The notes under the pieces: generated by a model
Databases searched by the model: none
Seen by the model: the letters and a program-made list of their open reading frames with translations, nothing else
What the model was told of the DNA's origin: nothing
Made by a program: the position numbers and the translations under genes
Source: JACPYM01 sp963699175
Lineage (GTDB): Bacteria > Acidobacteriota > Blastocatellia > RBC074
Length of the DNA: 64,000 nt
Direction: 5' to 3'
Assembly: GCA_963699175.1 (NCBI GenBank)
Contig: OY969418.1
Location: 1,116,001-1,180,000 of the forward strand
In this document: in pieces, positions 15,635 to 24,945 of the stretch
Position numbering within the stretch: position 1 is the stretch's first letter
Layout: the number at the start of each line of letters is the position of its first letter

Positions 15635-18598
15635 CTATGCACGCAAGTGCGCCTTAAGAAATCTCCCCGTGTGCGACCGCTTACTTGCAGCAACCTGTTC
15701 CGGCGTGCCAGTCACCACGACTTCGCCACCCGCGTGCCCGCCCTCCGGCCCCAGATCAATTACGTGGTCGGCTGTCTTGATCACATCCAGGTGGTGTTCA
15801 ATCAACAACACCGTGTGCCCGGCATCCACCAACCGATTCAAAGATTCCAGCAGCCTTTCAATATCCGCCAAGTGCAGGCCGGTGGTCGGTTCGTCGAGGA
15901 TGTAGACCGTGTGCTTGGCCCGTTGCAACTTGCTCAGCTCTGTTGCGATCTTGATGCGTTGCGCCTCGCCACCCGAGAGCGTAGTTGCCGACTGGCCCAG
16001 CGTCAGGTAGCCCAGCCCCAAGTCGTTCAACACTTCAATCTTCTTGCCCACCGCTGGCTCGCCTTTGAAAAAAGTCACGCCTTCCTCAACTGACATGTTC
16101 AGAATGTCGTCAATGGTCTTGCCGCGCAAGGTGACTTCGAGCGTCTCGCTGTTGAAGCGCGCGCCTTTGCAAGCACCGCACATCACTTCTACATCGGGCA
16201 TGAAATAAAGCTGCGTGGTGATCACGCCTTCGCCCTGGCACTCTTCGCAGCGACCGCCCTTGACGTTGAAGGAAAATCGCCCCGGTTTGTAGTCGCGCTC
16301 AACCGACAGCGGCGCACGGGTAAACAGGTCGCGGATATTGTCGTAGAAGCCAATGTAGGTCGCGGGGTTCGACCGGCTGTTGCGCCCAATCGGCGATTGA
16401 TCAATGTTGACGACTTTGTGCACGTGTTCCAGGCCGTCCACGCCATCGTGCGCGCCCGGCAGCGTGCGCGTGTCCTCCAAGCGCTTCCACAACGCTTTAT
16501 AGAGGATTTCGTTGATCAGCGTGCTCTTGCCCGACCCGGATGCGCCAGTGACGGCGACGAGCATGCCGAGCGGGAAGCTCACGTCAATCGCTTTAAGATT
16601 GTTTTCGCGCGCGCCACGCACCACGAGCGCCTTGCCGTTACCCTTGCGCCGCTGCTTGGGCATCGCAATCGAACGCACACCTGAAAGGAACTGCCCTGTC
16701 GGTGAGGCCATGCATTTGAGTATGTCGTTGAGCAGCCCCTGCACTACCACATTACCGCCGTGGACGCCTGGCCCAGGGCCCATCTCCACCACGTGGTCGG
16801 CAGAACGAATCGTATCTTCATCGTGCTCGACGACGATGACGGTGTTGCCGATGTCGCGCAGGCTCTTGAGCGTCGCAATCATCTTCACATTATCTTTCGG
16901 GTGCAGGCCGATACTAGGTTCATCCAACACGTAGAGCATCCCCATTAGCCCCGACCCGATCTGCGTGGACAAGCGTATGCGCTGCGATTCGCCGCCCGAT
17001 AGCGTGCCCGAACGACGGTTGAAGTTTAGATAGTCGAGGCCAATGCCCAACAAGAGTTCCAATCGCCCCCGAATTTCATTCAGCACCTGCCGACCCGCAT
17101 CAGCGCCACGCCCCGTCGGCTTGATCGTGCCGAGAAAGGCGTGCAGTTCGTCAAAGTTCATCCGGCCAAAGTCATAGATGGTTTTGCCCGCGATAGTGAA
17201 CAAGAGTCTGGTTGCCCGCACCCGCGCGCCTTTGCAGTCGGGACAGATGTGCTCGACCATCACTTTGTCGAGCCAAGCCTCCATCCCGGAATTCGCTTCG
17301 CCGCGTTGCCGGTAACGGCGATAGTTCCGTTCGATGCGGCGCGCGATTCCGCCGAAGCCAATTTCATGGCCGGTAAACTTCTCTATTTCTTCGCGGCTTA
17401 CTTTCGCATCCGGCGGGAAGGAAACTTTGATCTTATGCTCCACACCGTAAAGGATTGCATGACGGGCTGCCTCCGGCAGTTTCTCCCAAGGCGTGTCTAC
17501 GGAAAAACCCAGGTGCTTGGTTAGGCTATACATCATCCGTCCATCCCAAGTGTCCGGGTTGTACTTGAACGCCTCGCGCACAAAGCAACCACCGCTGATG
17601 CTCCGCTGTGGGTCTGGGATGAGCAGTTCCGCGTGCGTCAGCTTGTCAACCCCAAGCCCGCCACAGGTTCGGCAGGCGCTCTCCGGGTTATTGAACATGA
17701 AATAGTCCGGCTGGATGTCGCCGTAAACGAAGTGATGTGTTGTGCTGCCCGTAGCCCGATAGAATCGCTCGCATTCGGCCTTGCTCGCACCCTTCACCAC
17801 GTGAACCTGCATCAGCCCATCGCCCACAAGGAGCGTGGCGGCGATGCCAGCCTTGATGGCCTTCTCGTGTTTGCGGCTGACGATGAAACGATCTACGACT
17901 GCGTCCATGTTCTTGATCTTAGATTCATCAAGCTCGACCTTTTCGGAGATGTCCACCGGCTTGCCGTCAACGATCAACCGCCGACAACCTTTCTTCCGAA
18001 TTTCGGTGAAGACGAAGTCCAGTTCTTCGCCATAAACTTTGAAGACCGGCGCGCGCAGTTCGATCTCCGCGCCTTCAGGCAGCGACAGAATCGCTTCGAG
18101 AATTTGGCTCGGCGTGCGGCTCGGCGTCGGCTCGCCCGTGCGCGGGCAACGCGGTTCAGCGATTGTCGCAAACAGCAGATTCAAATAGCTGGCGATGTCG
18201 GTCATTGTGCCGACGGTCGAGCGCGGGTTGTTGGCGATGGTCTTTTGCTCGATGGAAATCACCGGGGACAAGCCGAAGACGAAGTCCACGTCCGGCTTTG
18301 CGACTTGCGCGACGAAGCGCTTGGCAAAGCTCGACAGCGATTCCATATACCGCCGCTGTCCTTCGGCGTAGATCGTGTCGAAGGCCAGGCTCGATTTGCC
18401 CGAACCGGACAGTCCGGTGACGACGACGAGGCTGTCGCGCGGGATTTCGAGCGAGATGTTCTTGAGGTTATGCACGCGCGCGCCTTGTACTGCAACGGTC
18501 GTGCGTGCCGAGGTACGGGGCGCTGTACTTCCGTTTGAGGAAGCTTTCTTTGTCTTAGTGGAATTACGTTCGCTGGATTTATTTCGTGTAGTTCCCAA
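15635..18598 (-). CDS. uvrA: Excinuclease ABC subunit A (UvrA), nucleotide-excision-repair damage sensor
   Basis: 987 aa from a TTG at 18598, chosen because AGGAGG lies 6 nt upstream; a longer frame reaches 18634. Two ABC ATPase halves are intact: Walker A GLSGSGKSS and GASGSGKST, signatures LSGGESQRIRL and LSGGEAQRIKI, and Walker B/D-loops VLDEPSIGLH and ILDEPTTGLH. Zinc-binding pairs include CRTCGG/CPDCKG and, in the second half, CEECQG/CGACKG. The first Cys pair of the N-terminal insertion is altered to CPRTGEP, as in a divergent UvrA class. The N-terminus carries about 35 extra basic residues rich in Lys, Ser and Thr. UvrA binds DNA lesions with UvrB, and no uvrB or uvrC is in the window. 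The LRR gene lies 45 bp upstream on the same strand. Confidence 0.95.
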   Translation of the reverse strand: MGTTRNKSSERNSTKTKKASSNGSTAPRTSARTTVAVQGARVHNLKNISLEIPRDSLVVVTGLSGSGKSSLAFDTIYAEGQRRYMESLSSFAKRFVAQVAKPDVDFVFGLSPVISIEQKTIANNPRSTVGTMTDIASYLNLLFATIAEPRCPRTGEPTPSRTPSQILEAILSLPEGAEIELRAPVFKVYGEELDFVFTEIRKKGCRRLIVDGKPVDISEKVELDESKIKNMDAVVDRFIVSRKHEKAIKAGIAATLLVGDGLMQVHVVKGASKAECERFYRATGSTTHHFVYGDIQPDYFMFNNPESACRTCGGLGVDKLTHAELLIPDPQRSISGGCFVREAFKYNPDTWDGRMMYSLTKHLGFSVDTPWEKLPEAARHAILYGVEHKIKVSFPPDAKVSREEIEKFTGHEIGFGGIARRIERNYRRYRQRGEANSGMEAWLDKVMVEHICPDCKGARVRATRLLFTIAGKTIYDFGRMNFDELHAFLGTIKPTGRGADAGRQVLNEIRGRLELLLGIGLDYLNFNRRSGTLSGGESQRIRLSTQIGSGLMGMLYVLDEPSIGLHPKDNVKMIATLKSLRDIGNTVIVVEHDEDTIRSADHVVEMGPGPGVHGGNVVVQGLLNDILKCMASPTGQFLSGVRSIAMPKQRRKGNGKALVVRGARENNLKAIDVSFPLGMLVAVTGASGSGKSTLINEILYKALWKRLEDTRTLPGAHDGVDGLEHVHKVVNIDQSPIGRNSRSNPATYIGFYDNIRDLFTRAPLSVERDYKPGRFSFNVKGGRCEECQGEGVITTQLYFMPDVEVMCGACKGARFNSETLEVTLRGKTIDDILNMSVEEGVTFFKGEPAVGKKIEVLNDLGLGYLTLGQSATTLSGGEAQRIKIATELSKLQRAKHTVYILDEPTTGLHLADIERLLESLNRLVDAGHTVLLIEHHLDVIKTADHVIDLGPEGGHAGGEVVVTGTPEQVAASKRSHTGRFLKAHLRA

Positions 18599-18643
18599 TG
18601 TTTTCCTCCTGCGATTACCAGTTAACTTCCGCAACCGTAGCGG

Positions 18644-20623
18644 TCAGACCCCAATCTCTATCTGGACATTGGCGGAAAACGCTGCCGCGCATTCACGCGT
18701 AATTTGTGGACCGGAGATATGAAGCTCGCGCAATCGCGGTAGGGCAGCCAGCGCGATAACCCCGGCATTGGTGACGTCAGGGCAACCGTAGAAAGAGATA
18801 CGCTCGAGCGATGGCATCCGGCCTAATATCTCCATGCTACGGTCAGTGATTTTGGTGTAGCTCGCAAAATAGGATTTCAATCTGGGCAAGCTGGCGATGT
18901 GCTCGGTGGCGGTGTCGCCCGTGTCCTGGCAATACATCAATACCAACGATTCGAGTTGTTCACAGCGGCCAATGTGACGATAGCCATCATCGGGCACATC
19001 CATCGGCATGAGTTCGCGGAGCGCCGGGAAGCGTGGCAACCTGGACAAGGCTGCGTCATCCACGTTCTTGCAACTCACTGCCAGGCCTTTGAGCGCCGAC
19101 ATTCCTGCTAGAGCGGCGAATCCGCGTCCGCTGAGGTTGGGGCATTCGCGCCCCCAGATGTATTCAATCGTTGGCGAACGGCTCAGTGCCGCAAAGCCAA
19201 CATCGCTCGCCACTGTGCCCTGCCCCATCAGCATGCGAAGTCGGGGGATCGCGGCGATATGCCGCATTGCTTCGTCGTTGCAAAGCTCTCCCTCACAACC
19301 CAAAAAACCAAGATTGGCAAGCCCAGCGAGCGGCTTTAGGTCACTCGGTGTCAGGGCAGAGATGTGCCAGAAGAAGCTGAGTCCGAACAGTCCGTCGAGT
19401 CCCGCAAGGCTGGCCAGCCCCTTGTTAGTGAATGGCCCATCCAGCAATAAGTGGCTAGGTTCGGCATCGGGCGACGTCAATGAATATTTCATCTCACCAC
19501 CATGCCAAGTCTTGAACAACGGAAACTGGTGCAGGAACGGAAGCCCGGCATCGGTGACCAGCTTGCCGGTCTTGAAGCGACTCAGCTTGTGCTTGTCGGT
19601 CAGCGCCTTGATCGCGCCATCGCCCGTCGGTGTGCCCAACAAATCCACGCTTTCCAGATGATCGCAGAAAGCCAGGTTGGCCACGCCAATGTCGGTAATG
19701 CCGCTCTGCCAGCACATCTGAAATCGCTTGAGTTCGGTCAGATGGCGCAATACTTCCAGCCCACGATCGGTGATTGTGCCGCCGGGGTAGTCGCTCAAAT
19801 CAAGCTCCTGCAATCGCGGCATACGTGCCAAGTGCAGGAGACCGTCATCGGTTAGCCGTTTCGTGCCACCCAGGTTGAGGCGCGTTACGTGATCGAGTTC
19901 GGGCAGACGCTTCAGGACGGCGTCGGTCATCAACCCACTGGCGTTTAGCCTGGTGATCTCCAACTCCTTCATAACACCGAAGACAATGTCCCAAGCCCTC
20001 TCTGACAAGGGCGGGAGCGGCTCAATCGTGTTGCTCTTCCAATCAATCTTGTAGAAGGGCGGTGCCGAACTTAGACCAAACGGAGCCGAACGCGCATCAT
20101 CCGGCGGTTGCTTAATGCTCGTTATGAATTTCGCCCAGCTATCAAAGCCGTACAGACTGGCAATGAAGCGCTGCGCATCGTCAAGCGTGAGGTCAGCGGC
20201 TTGGCCCGCCAGTGTGCCCAGCCGCTTCTGCACATTGGCGCGCAAATGATCCACGGTGAACGAACTCTGGTAAGCGGTGTTGAGGCGCTGAAGGGCCTCG
20301 GGATCGGCTGAGTTGTGGGCTTTGAATAGGTCTTCTGCGAGTCTTCCATATTGCTCCAACCAGTCATCCGGTCGCCTGGCTTCGACGTAGTGAACAAGCT
20401 TTGCCCAGCTTTCGAACCCATACTCGCGGGCCAGGACGAACTGGGCATCAGCCAGGGTCACGTCGTCAGACGGGGCTAGATCAGCCAGACGAGGGATAAT
20501 GGCGCTAAGACGCTCAACAGCAGTGGTGTCACCTGCTCGATAATCTCGCAGCAGCTCTTTGGTTTGTTTGCGGAGTTGTTCAAGCGACGGGCGGGCGGGT
20601 AGGCCCAAGATCGAATCAGACAT
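18644..20623 (-). CDS. Leucine-rich-repeat protein with N-terminal 'DAQ...GFESWAKL' helical modules
   Basis: 659 aa from the ATG at 20623, with AAGGAG 7 nt upstream; the longer frame would translate the conserved leader at 20700-20739. Residues 1-55 begin LPARPSLEQLRKQTKELL, then come two copies of a short module ending DAQFVLAREYGFESWAKL and DAQRFIASLYGFDSWAKF. From about residue 220 to the end lie some 15 LRRs of the cysteine-containing/RNI-like type (LTRLNLGG, LQELDLSD, LERISFYGC). No signal peptide or membrane helix is visible, so it is probably cytoplasmic. LRRs bind proteins; the partner is unknown. The same N-terminal modules occur in the ankyrin proteins at 27191 and 31437. Confidence 0.85.
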   Translation of the reverse strand: MSDSILGLPARPSLEQLRKQTKELLRDYRAGDTTAVERLSAIIPRLADLAPSDDVTLADAQFVLAREYGFESWAKLVHYVEARRPDDWLEQYGRLAEDLFKAHNSADPEALQRLNTAYQSSFTVDHLRANVQKRLGTLAGQAADLTLDDAQRFIASLYGFDSWAKFITSIKQPPDDARSAPFGLSSAPPFYKIDWKSNTIEPLPPLSERAWDIVFGVMKELEITRLNASGLMTDAVLKRLPELDHVTRLNLGGTKRLTDDGLLHLARMPRLQELDLSDYPGGTITDRGLEVLRHLTELKRFQMCWQSGITDIGVANLAFCDHLESVDLLGTPTGDGAIKALTDKHKLSRFKTGKLVTDAGLPFLHQFPLFKTWHGGEMKYSLTSPDAEPSHLLLDGPFTNKGLASLAGLDGLFGLSFFWHISALTPSDLKPLAGLANLGFLGCEGELCNDEAMRHIAAIPRLRMLMGQGTVASDVGFAALSRSPTIEYIWGRECPNLSGRGFAALAGMSALKGLAVSCKNVDDAALSRLPRFPALRELMPMDVPDDGYRHIGRCEQLESLVLMYCQDTGDTATEHIASLPRLKSYFASYTKITDRSMEILGRMPSLERISFYGCPDVTNAGVIALAALPRLRELHISGPQITRECAAAFSANVQIEIGV

Positions 20624-20699
20624 GGCTATCTCCTTTCGGTAATGCCCGTGTCCGCGCAGCGAGCTGAAAGAAGATTGAAGTTGTACCGATTGATTTATG

Positions 20700-20739
20700 C
20701 AGGTGGGCTCGGCCCTGTCCGCGGACTGGATGCGTCCTG
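20700..20739 (-). promoter_or_regulatory. Conserved 40-nt leader block upstream of the LRR gene
   Basis: Read on the minus strand this block matches the block at 32844-32883, upstream of the ankyrin gene, at 37 of 40 positions. The core GCATCCAGTCCGCGGA is followed by a GGGCC-x-GCCCAC stretch able to form a hairpin. Between block and gene both leaders also share a CTTCTTTCAGC segment (minus strand). The position is 77-116 nt before the start codon, compatible with a transcribed leader. A shared promoter, structured RNA, uORF or dispersed repeat are all possible. Confidence 0.55.
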
Positions 20740-20836
20740 TACGCAGGGCAAACCTTAACACGCCGTTTTGCACGTGACAACGCACATCGGTTGTCTGGTT
20801 GTTGCCGCTCATTTTCCATTCGATTCGGTCAAGTCG

Positions 20837-21493
20837 TCAGGCAGAAGTCACGGTCGCCCACGCAGTCTTTTGCAACGATTCAGCCTCTGCCTGAGTCAAT
20901 CCCTTCACGTCGCAGGTAATGCCAACGGGATTCTCGCCAAACAAAACGGCGAAGAAGACACAAGCCGCCAAGTACGAACCTGCGAACGAGGGATGACTCT
21001 GATCTTTGTCGTGTAATGCAGGCGCGCGGTGTTGACCGAGGAAGTTCTGCCAAGCCACTCCAACGGGAATGATGGTTGAGCCGAGCTCCTCACCAATGGC
21101 CGTGTAGGCATCAGTGATTGCCTGTTGGGTCTCCGGCGCGTTTTGTCGCGCCCACGTCAGATACAGCGCCGTCTTCGACCCCGCGGCTTTGATCGCTTGG
21201 TCAAAGAGTCGAACGTTCTCGTGGAAGCGTTGCGGATTCTTCTGCGGCAAGGTGCTCTGCTCTTGCAGCACCACGTAATCGTAGCGTGGTTGCCCGCTGG
21301 TTCGTTGGATGGCTTTCTGCGCCTCGCCCTTGTTCCAATGCATGCGCAGCGACGCTCCGCCCGCTTGAATCAATTGATGTTGCAATTGCTGGCCTCGCAC
21401 TGCCGCCATTTGCGCGATAAGCCCAGGCAGATTGTTCCGCGCGGTGAAACTGTTGCCAATGAATAGAATCTTCATACCTGTTTTAGAAGCCAT
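20837..21493 (-). CDS. SGNH/GDSL-like hydrolase
   Basis: 218 aa. The SGNH block I is ILFIGNSFTARNNLP (catalytic Ser in GNSF). Block V is DQSHPSFAGSYLAA with the Asp-x-x-His pair (here the His of SHPS). No signal peptide is seen, so it is probably cytoplasmic. The ATG at 21493 overlaps the end of the upstream nucleotidyltransferase gene by 11 nt and has AGGAGA 8 nt upstream, which indicates translational coupling. A second in-frame ATG at 21475 starts directly at the first strand (MKILF). Esterase or lipase activity is expected from the fold, substrate unknown. Confidence 0.82.
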   Translation of the reverse strand: MASKTGMKILFIGNSFTARNNLPGLIAQMAAVRGQQLQHQLIQAGGASLRMHWNKGEAQKAIQRTSGQPRYDYVVLQEQSTLPQKNPQRFHENVRLFDQAIKAAGSKTALYLTWARQNAPETQQAITDAYTAIGEELGSTIIPVGVAWQNFLGQHRAPALHDKDQSHPSFAGSYLAACVFFAVLFGENPVGITCDVKGLTQAEAESLQKTAWATVTSA

Positions 21494-22418
21494 CCGGTGG
21501 TTCTCCTAGGTGGAAGAATGCCAGTTCTTGCACCGCGACGTTGCTCTTCTTCGTCAGGCGCACGGGCGTCGCGGCTTTACCGATCAGTCCTTGATCCGCC
21601 AGATACTCGCAAGTCGTGGTTACGCATTCCACGTCGAAGTGGCGCTTGAAGTAATCTTCGATTTCAGTGCAAGACCGCGCTTCGCCAACCTCGCGCAAAT
21701 GTTCGATCACAGGAGCAAACAGCGTCTTCGCACGCTCCGCCACGTATCGGTCAATCGCGTCGAGCGCCGTCTGCACACTCTTCCGCGTCTTTTTGGCGTT
21801 GAGCAGGTCGGTGTAGATCGTTTTGAAGAACGCCGGGTTCAGCTTCAGCGCCTGCGGTAACACTTCACGGTCGGCCAGCAGGCGCGCGCCAATCACTTCT
21901 ACCCGCGCCAACGACGCCGCAGCAAAGAGAATCCACAGCGCGGTGTAATCCAGGTCACCGCGCGTCGTGAAAAATTTGTGGGCTTTGTAGATCGCCGGTA
22001 ACGCGTTTGTCCCCGCACGCAGCAATTGCACCTGCGTATCGCGCTCGCCGATGTCTTGCAATCTGGCGCAGAGATCCGCAATCGTCTGATCATGTGTATA
22101 AAGCAGCCGTCCCTTTGCCAGCAACGAATGCATAAACGAGTTGTGGATTGAGCCTTCGACCGTCTTGCGGAAGTCTGCGCGGGAGATGAGAAACGCGTGA
22201 ACGTTCACCCCATCTGCATAAAGCGACACTCCCGCCTCCCCTGCCTTCTTGTCGTCAATCGTCACGAGCGCCAAGTCAATGTCGGACTTTGCCCACACTT
22301 TGTCGTGCGACAGGCTGCCGCAAAGGATGGCTGCGAGGATCGTAGTGTCCCCTTTCACCTGCTCAACCAGCACGTCAAGCGCCGCACTGAATTTTTGCTG
22401 GATTGATTCGTTCTCCAT
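21483..22418 (-). CDS. Nucleotidyltransferase-domain protein with helical C-terminal region
   Basis: 311 aa from the ATG at 22418. The Pol-beta-type signature is ILCGSLSHDKVWAKSDIDLALV near residues 30-52: Gly-Ser followed by Asp-Ile-Asp. The later part (ALPAIYKAHKFFTTRGDLDYTALWILFAAASLA) resembles a HEPN-like helical substrate-binding domain, then comes a helix-turn-helix-like end (CEYLADQGLIGKAATPVRLTKK). Aminoglycoside adenylyltransferases and uncharacterised homologues share this design. No antibiotic specificity can be inferred. It forms a unit with the SGNH gene (overlapping by 11 nt) and the DUF1801 gene upstream (gap 26 bp). Confidence 0.8.
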   Translation of the reverse strand: MENESIQQKFSAALDVLVEQVKGDTTILAAILCGSLSHDKVWAKSDIDLALVTIDDKKAGEAGVSLYADGVNVHAFLISRADFRKTVEGSIHNSFMHSLLAKGRLLYTHDQTIADLCARLQDIGERDTQVQLLRAGTNALPAIYKAHKFFTTRGDLDYTALWILFAAASLARVEVIGARLLADREVLPQALKLNPAFFKTIYTDLLNAKKTRKSVQTALDAIDRYVAERAKTLFAPVIEHLREVGEARSCTEIEDYFKRHFDVECVTTTCEYLADQGLIGKAATPVRLTKKSNVAVQELAFFHLGEPPDGF

Positions 22419-22444
22419 GCGCGTTTTTCCGAAGACACCGTTGG

Positions 22445-22873
22445 TTACTTCTTTTCCGGCGGATTGGTCTTGAGTGTGTGCTTGACCGAAGCCTTGATGA
22501 GCTTCTTGAGCGTCGGCAGATGAACATCCGAAAGCCGTTTGACGTAAACGCAGCCCTTGCCGCATGAATGCTTGCCGAGTTGAGCCAGCAATTCATCACG
22601 ACCTTCAAAGCCCGAACTGATATAAAGCGAGATGTTTTGTTTGCGCGGAGAAAACGCCACCTGCATCCAATCGCCTTCGCGCCCGCTGGCGGATTTGTAG
22701 TGACTGGTGCCAAAACCGACGATGCTGGAACCCCACATTTTCGGCTCGGCGTTTGTGGCTTTCTGCATAATCTCTGCAATTGTCCAACAGTCCTGGCGGA
22801 CTTGTTCATCATTGATCGCATTGAGAAAGTCATTCACGGAAGCGTCATTAAGTTTTGTTTTGAGTTCAGCCAT
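22445..22873 (-). CDS. DUF1801 (YdhG-like) protein
   Basis: 142 aa from the ATG at 22873, which has GGAGG 5 nt upstream; an in-frame TTG 12 nt earlier overlaps that site. DUF1801 features are VNDFLNAINDEQVRQDC, AEPKMWGSSIVGFGTSHY, FSPRKQNISLYI and GKGCVYVKRLSDVHL. These are small iron-chaperone-like/frataxin-fold proteins of unsettled function. It is the first gene of a probable three-gene unit with the nucleotidyltransferase and SGNH genes. Confidence 0.88.
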   Translation of the reverse strand: MAELKTKLNDASVNDFLNAINDEQVRQDCWTIAEIMQKATNAEPKMWGSSIVGFGTSHYKSASGREGDWMQVAFSPRKQNISLYISSGFEGRDELLAQLGKHSCGKGCVYVKRLSDVHLPTLKKLIKASVKHTLKTNPPEKK

Positions 22874-22955
22874 AAATTCCTCCAAATTGATTCGTTACTC
22901 TTCATTTGTAAGTAAACCGCCCAGCGCTTGCTGCTTAACTTTGTGTCGGGCGGCC

Positions 22956-23747
22956 CTATACGTACCGTGATGAGAACTGCACGATCTGAATCTGAAGCTC
23001 CGTTTTCGGTCTTAGTGACCGTAGTTCCGCGATCTCTGCTTCAGAGCATACTGGATTACGCCACACGAGCCTCTGCACAGTTGCGAAGGCTGCTGACACA
23101 AACAGTCGGCGATAATGAGCGAAAGGTGTGCAGCCAGACGGAAAGTCCTCCAGATAGGTTTCGTTGAACTCGCCGAACTCAAGCGTTTGCAACCGAGGAA
23201 AGCAAGACGAGTCGGCCAGGTTACTGATGAAGTCCTGCGTGTTGTAGCCTGCATCAACGCTCAAGAAGCGCAACGGGTGGCCTACGACTTCAAAGAAAGT
23301 TGCATCCGGTGCCGACGGAACAACCAGAGACTCAAGCGAAGGAGCTCGGTGAAGCAGCCGTCCGAGAACGCCAGCTTCGTCGTAATCAGCAGCTACTATG
23401 ACACTGTTATGAGCACTAGGCTCATTTTGCTCTATGGAAAAGGATTGCAAGTTCGGAAATGATATTTGGGCTTCGACGAACGATGATAAATCCCAGTTGC
23501 GTGTCCCGTTTGCGCCCGCATCAGCAGGTGACCTGAGCGACAACGAGCCAAGCCTGGAAGCTACATCAGGCAGAATGAGCGTATTACAAAGCTCATCATA
23601 CGATTCATCAAATGGAGACCCGAAGAAATCCAAGTACAACCATTCGCCGACTTCTAAAACTGAGAGCCGTGCTCGCAGTTCAGGGGGGCAGTCCGGGTCC
23701 GTAACGGCAGCTAACCGGCGTTGCAGTTGTTCGATAGCGTAATTCAT
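22956..23747 (-). CDS. LRR-like protein, possibly STM4015-related
   Basis: 263 aa. Leucine-rich periodicity is clear in the second half (SLESLVVPSAP, LRFLSVDAGYN, LQTLEFGEFN), with a degenerate N-terminal half. The style resembles STM4015-type repeat proteins, but the match is by eye only. Codon usage and base composition are more A/T-rich than in neighbouring genes. The ribosome-binding site is weak (CTGAAG directly before the ATG). It lies 82 bp upstream of the DUF1801 gene on the same strand. Confidence 0.65.
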   Translation of the reverse strand: MNYAIEQLQRRLAAVTDPDCPPELRARLSVLEVGEWLYLDFFGSPFDESYDELCNTLILPDVASRLGSLSLRSPADAGANGTRNWDLSSFVEAQISFPNLQSFSIEQNEPSAHNSVIVAADYDEAGVLGRLLHRAPSLESLVVPSAPDATFFEVVGHPLRFLSVDAGYNTQDFISNLADSSCFPRLQTLEFGEFNETYLEDFPSGCTPFAHYRRLFVSAAFATVQRLVWRNPVCSEAEIAELRSLRPKTELQIQIVQFSSRYV

Positions 23748-23797
23748 CTTCAGCAGTATGAGCGTCTAATTAACAAACCAACCCGGGATTGAAACAT

Positions 23798-24916
23798 TTA
23801 CGGCTTTGCGCTCCTCGCGGCGCGAAAGCCGATGAAGTCCCGCCGTCCCTGTGGCCCAAAGAAAAAGCGAGCGGCAGAACGAGATTGCTCAGGAGCGCCA
23901 AGCCAAATCCCTCCGCGCATCACGCGCGCAGAGCGACTGTCTCCCTGCACAGCGGATTCATCAGCCCCATCGCCCGGATATTGCTGCGCCGCATCCTGAC
24001 ACCACTCGTGCACGTTACCGACCATATCGCGGAGCCCCCAAGCATTCGGCCGGTAGCGGCCCACGGGAGCGATCACGGCTACCCCATCATCAAACGGAAA
24101 CCACAAATTCGCTCTGGAAAACCGCTGCCTGTGGGTCAGGTCAGGAAGGTTGCCATAGCCCTTGCCGCCCGCTTCGGCATCTCCCCAGGGAAAACGCTCA
24201 CAACTGCCAGCACGATAGGCGTACTCCCACTGCGCCTCCGACGGCAATTGAAATCCAAAGTGCGCACAGAATGCCTGCGCATCATTCCAACTAACTTGCA
24301 CAACAGGATAATCATCACGCTGGCGGTAATCGCTGAGATGGGGGAACGGATTCCGCCAGTATGCTGCGGCATTCCACTCTCGGTCGCCATCGGGAGTGCT
24401 TGCAAACGCCCCTTTGTCGTGACCACCTTCAGGCGTGCCGCGCTCCGCGTCGGTTTGGTAGCGGGTCGCTTGTACGAACTTGCGGAATTGGCCGACTGTG
24501 ACTTCCGTTTCGCCTAGATAGAACGGCTGGCGAATCATGCGGCGGTGACGGCGCTCCTGCCTGCCTCGCCCCACTTCATCCTCTGGCGATCCCATCTGAA
24601 ATTCTCCGGCGGGAATCAGCACCAGCACGATACCGCTCGCTCTGTGGATGATGCGCGTCGGCAAGCCAGTCTTCGCGTCCAGGCTGGCCCTTTCCGCCGC
24701 CCGATAGCCCGGCAACGCAGACCACACGCGCAACTGCGCTTTGGTTTTGTCATTCGGTTGCTGAACGACGGCAGTGTTTGCTTTGCTGGCTTGAGCCCAG
24801 CCAAGCACGATGATGAGACCGCACAAGGCGAAGGTAAGAAGGCAGCATCGGACAAGCAAGCGTTGCACTCGTTCTTGTCGGCAACGGCTTTTCGCATCAA
24901 TGTTTCTCTCTATCAT
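23798..24916 (-). CDS. Formylglycine-generating-enzyme-like (SUMF1/FGE-sulfatase domain) protein
   Basis: 372 aa with an N-terminal membrane anchor or uncleaved signal (LLVRCCLLTFALCGLIIVLGW, about 20-41). From about residue 97 the FGE-sulfatase domain runs to the end: LIPAGEFQMGSPEDE, YLGETEVTVGQF, YPVVQVSWNDAQAFC, LPSEAQWEYAYRAG, PNAWGLRDMVGNVHEWC, VMRGGIW, and the terminal GFRAAR. The two Cys used by true FGE for catalysis are not evident at the canonical C-terminal site, so it is more likely a binding or regulatory member of the fold. No sulfatase gene is adjacent. The start is supported by GGGAG upstream. Confidence 0.88.
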   Translation of the reverse strand: MIERNIDAKSRCRQERVQRLLVRCCLLTFALCGLIIVLGWAQASKANTAVVQQPNDKTKAQLRVWSALPGYRAAERASLDAKTGLPTRIIHRASGIVLVLIPAGEFQMGSPEDEVGRGRQERRHRRMIRQPFYLGETEVTVGQFRKFVQATRYQTDAERGTPEGGHDKGAFASTPDGDREWNAAAYWRNPFPHLSDYRQRDDYPVVQVSWNDAQAFCAHFGFQLPSEAQWEYAYRAGSCERFPWGDAEAGGKGYGNLPDLTHRQRFSRANLWFPFDDGVAVIAPVGRYRPNAWGLRDMVGNVHEWCQDAAQQYPGDGADESAVQGDSRSARVMRGGIWLGAPEQSRSAARFFFGPQGRRDFIGFRAARSAKP

Positions 24917-24945
24917 TTCATCTCTCCCTGAAATAACAATACGAT

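Noticed and set aside
15569..18538. Several long plus-strand frames inside uvrA (up to 301 aa)
   Set aside because: They mirror the high-GC codon pattern of the intact UvrA gene on the other strand and show no domain of their own.
21483..22418. MNT/HEPN toxin-antitoxin pair
   Set aside because: Nucleotidyltransferase and helical region are on one chain and the neighbours are DUF1801 and an SGNH hydrolase, which does not fit a two-gene toxin module.
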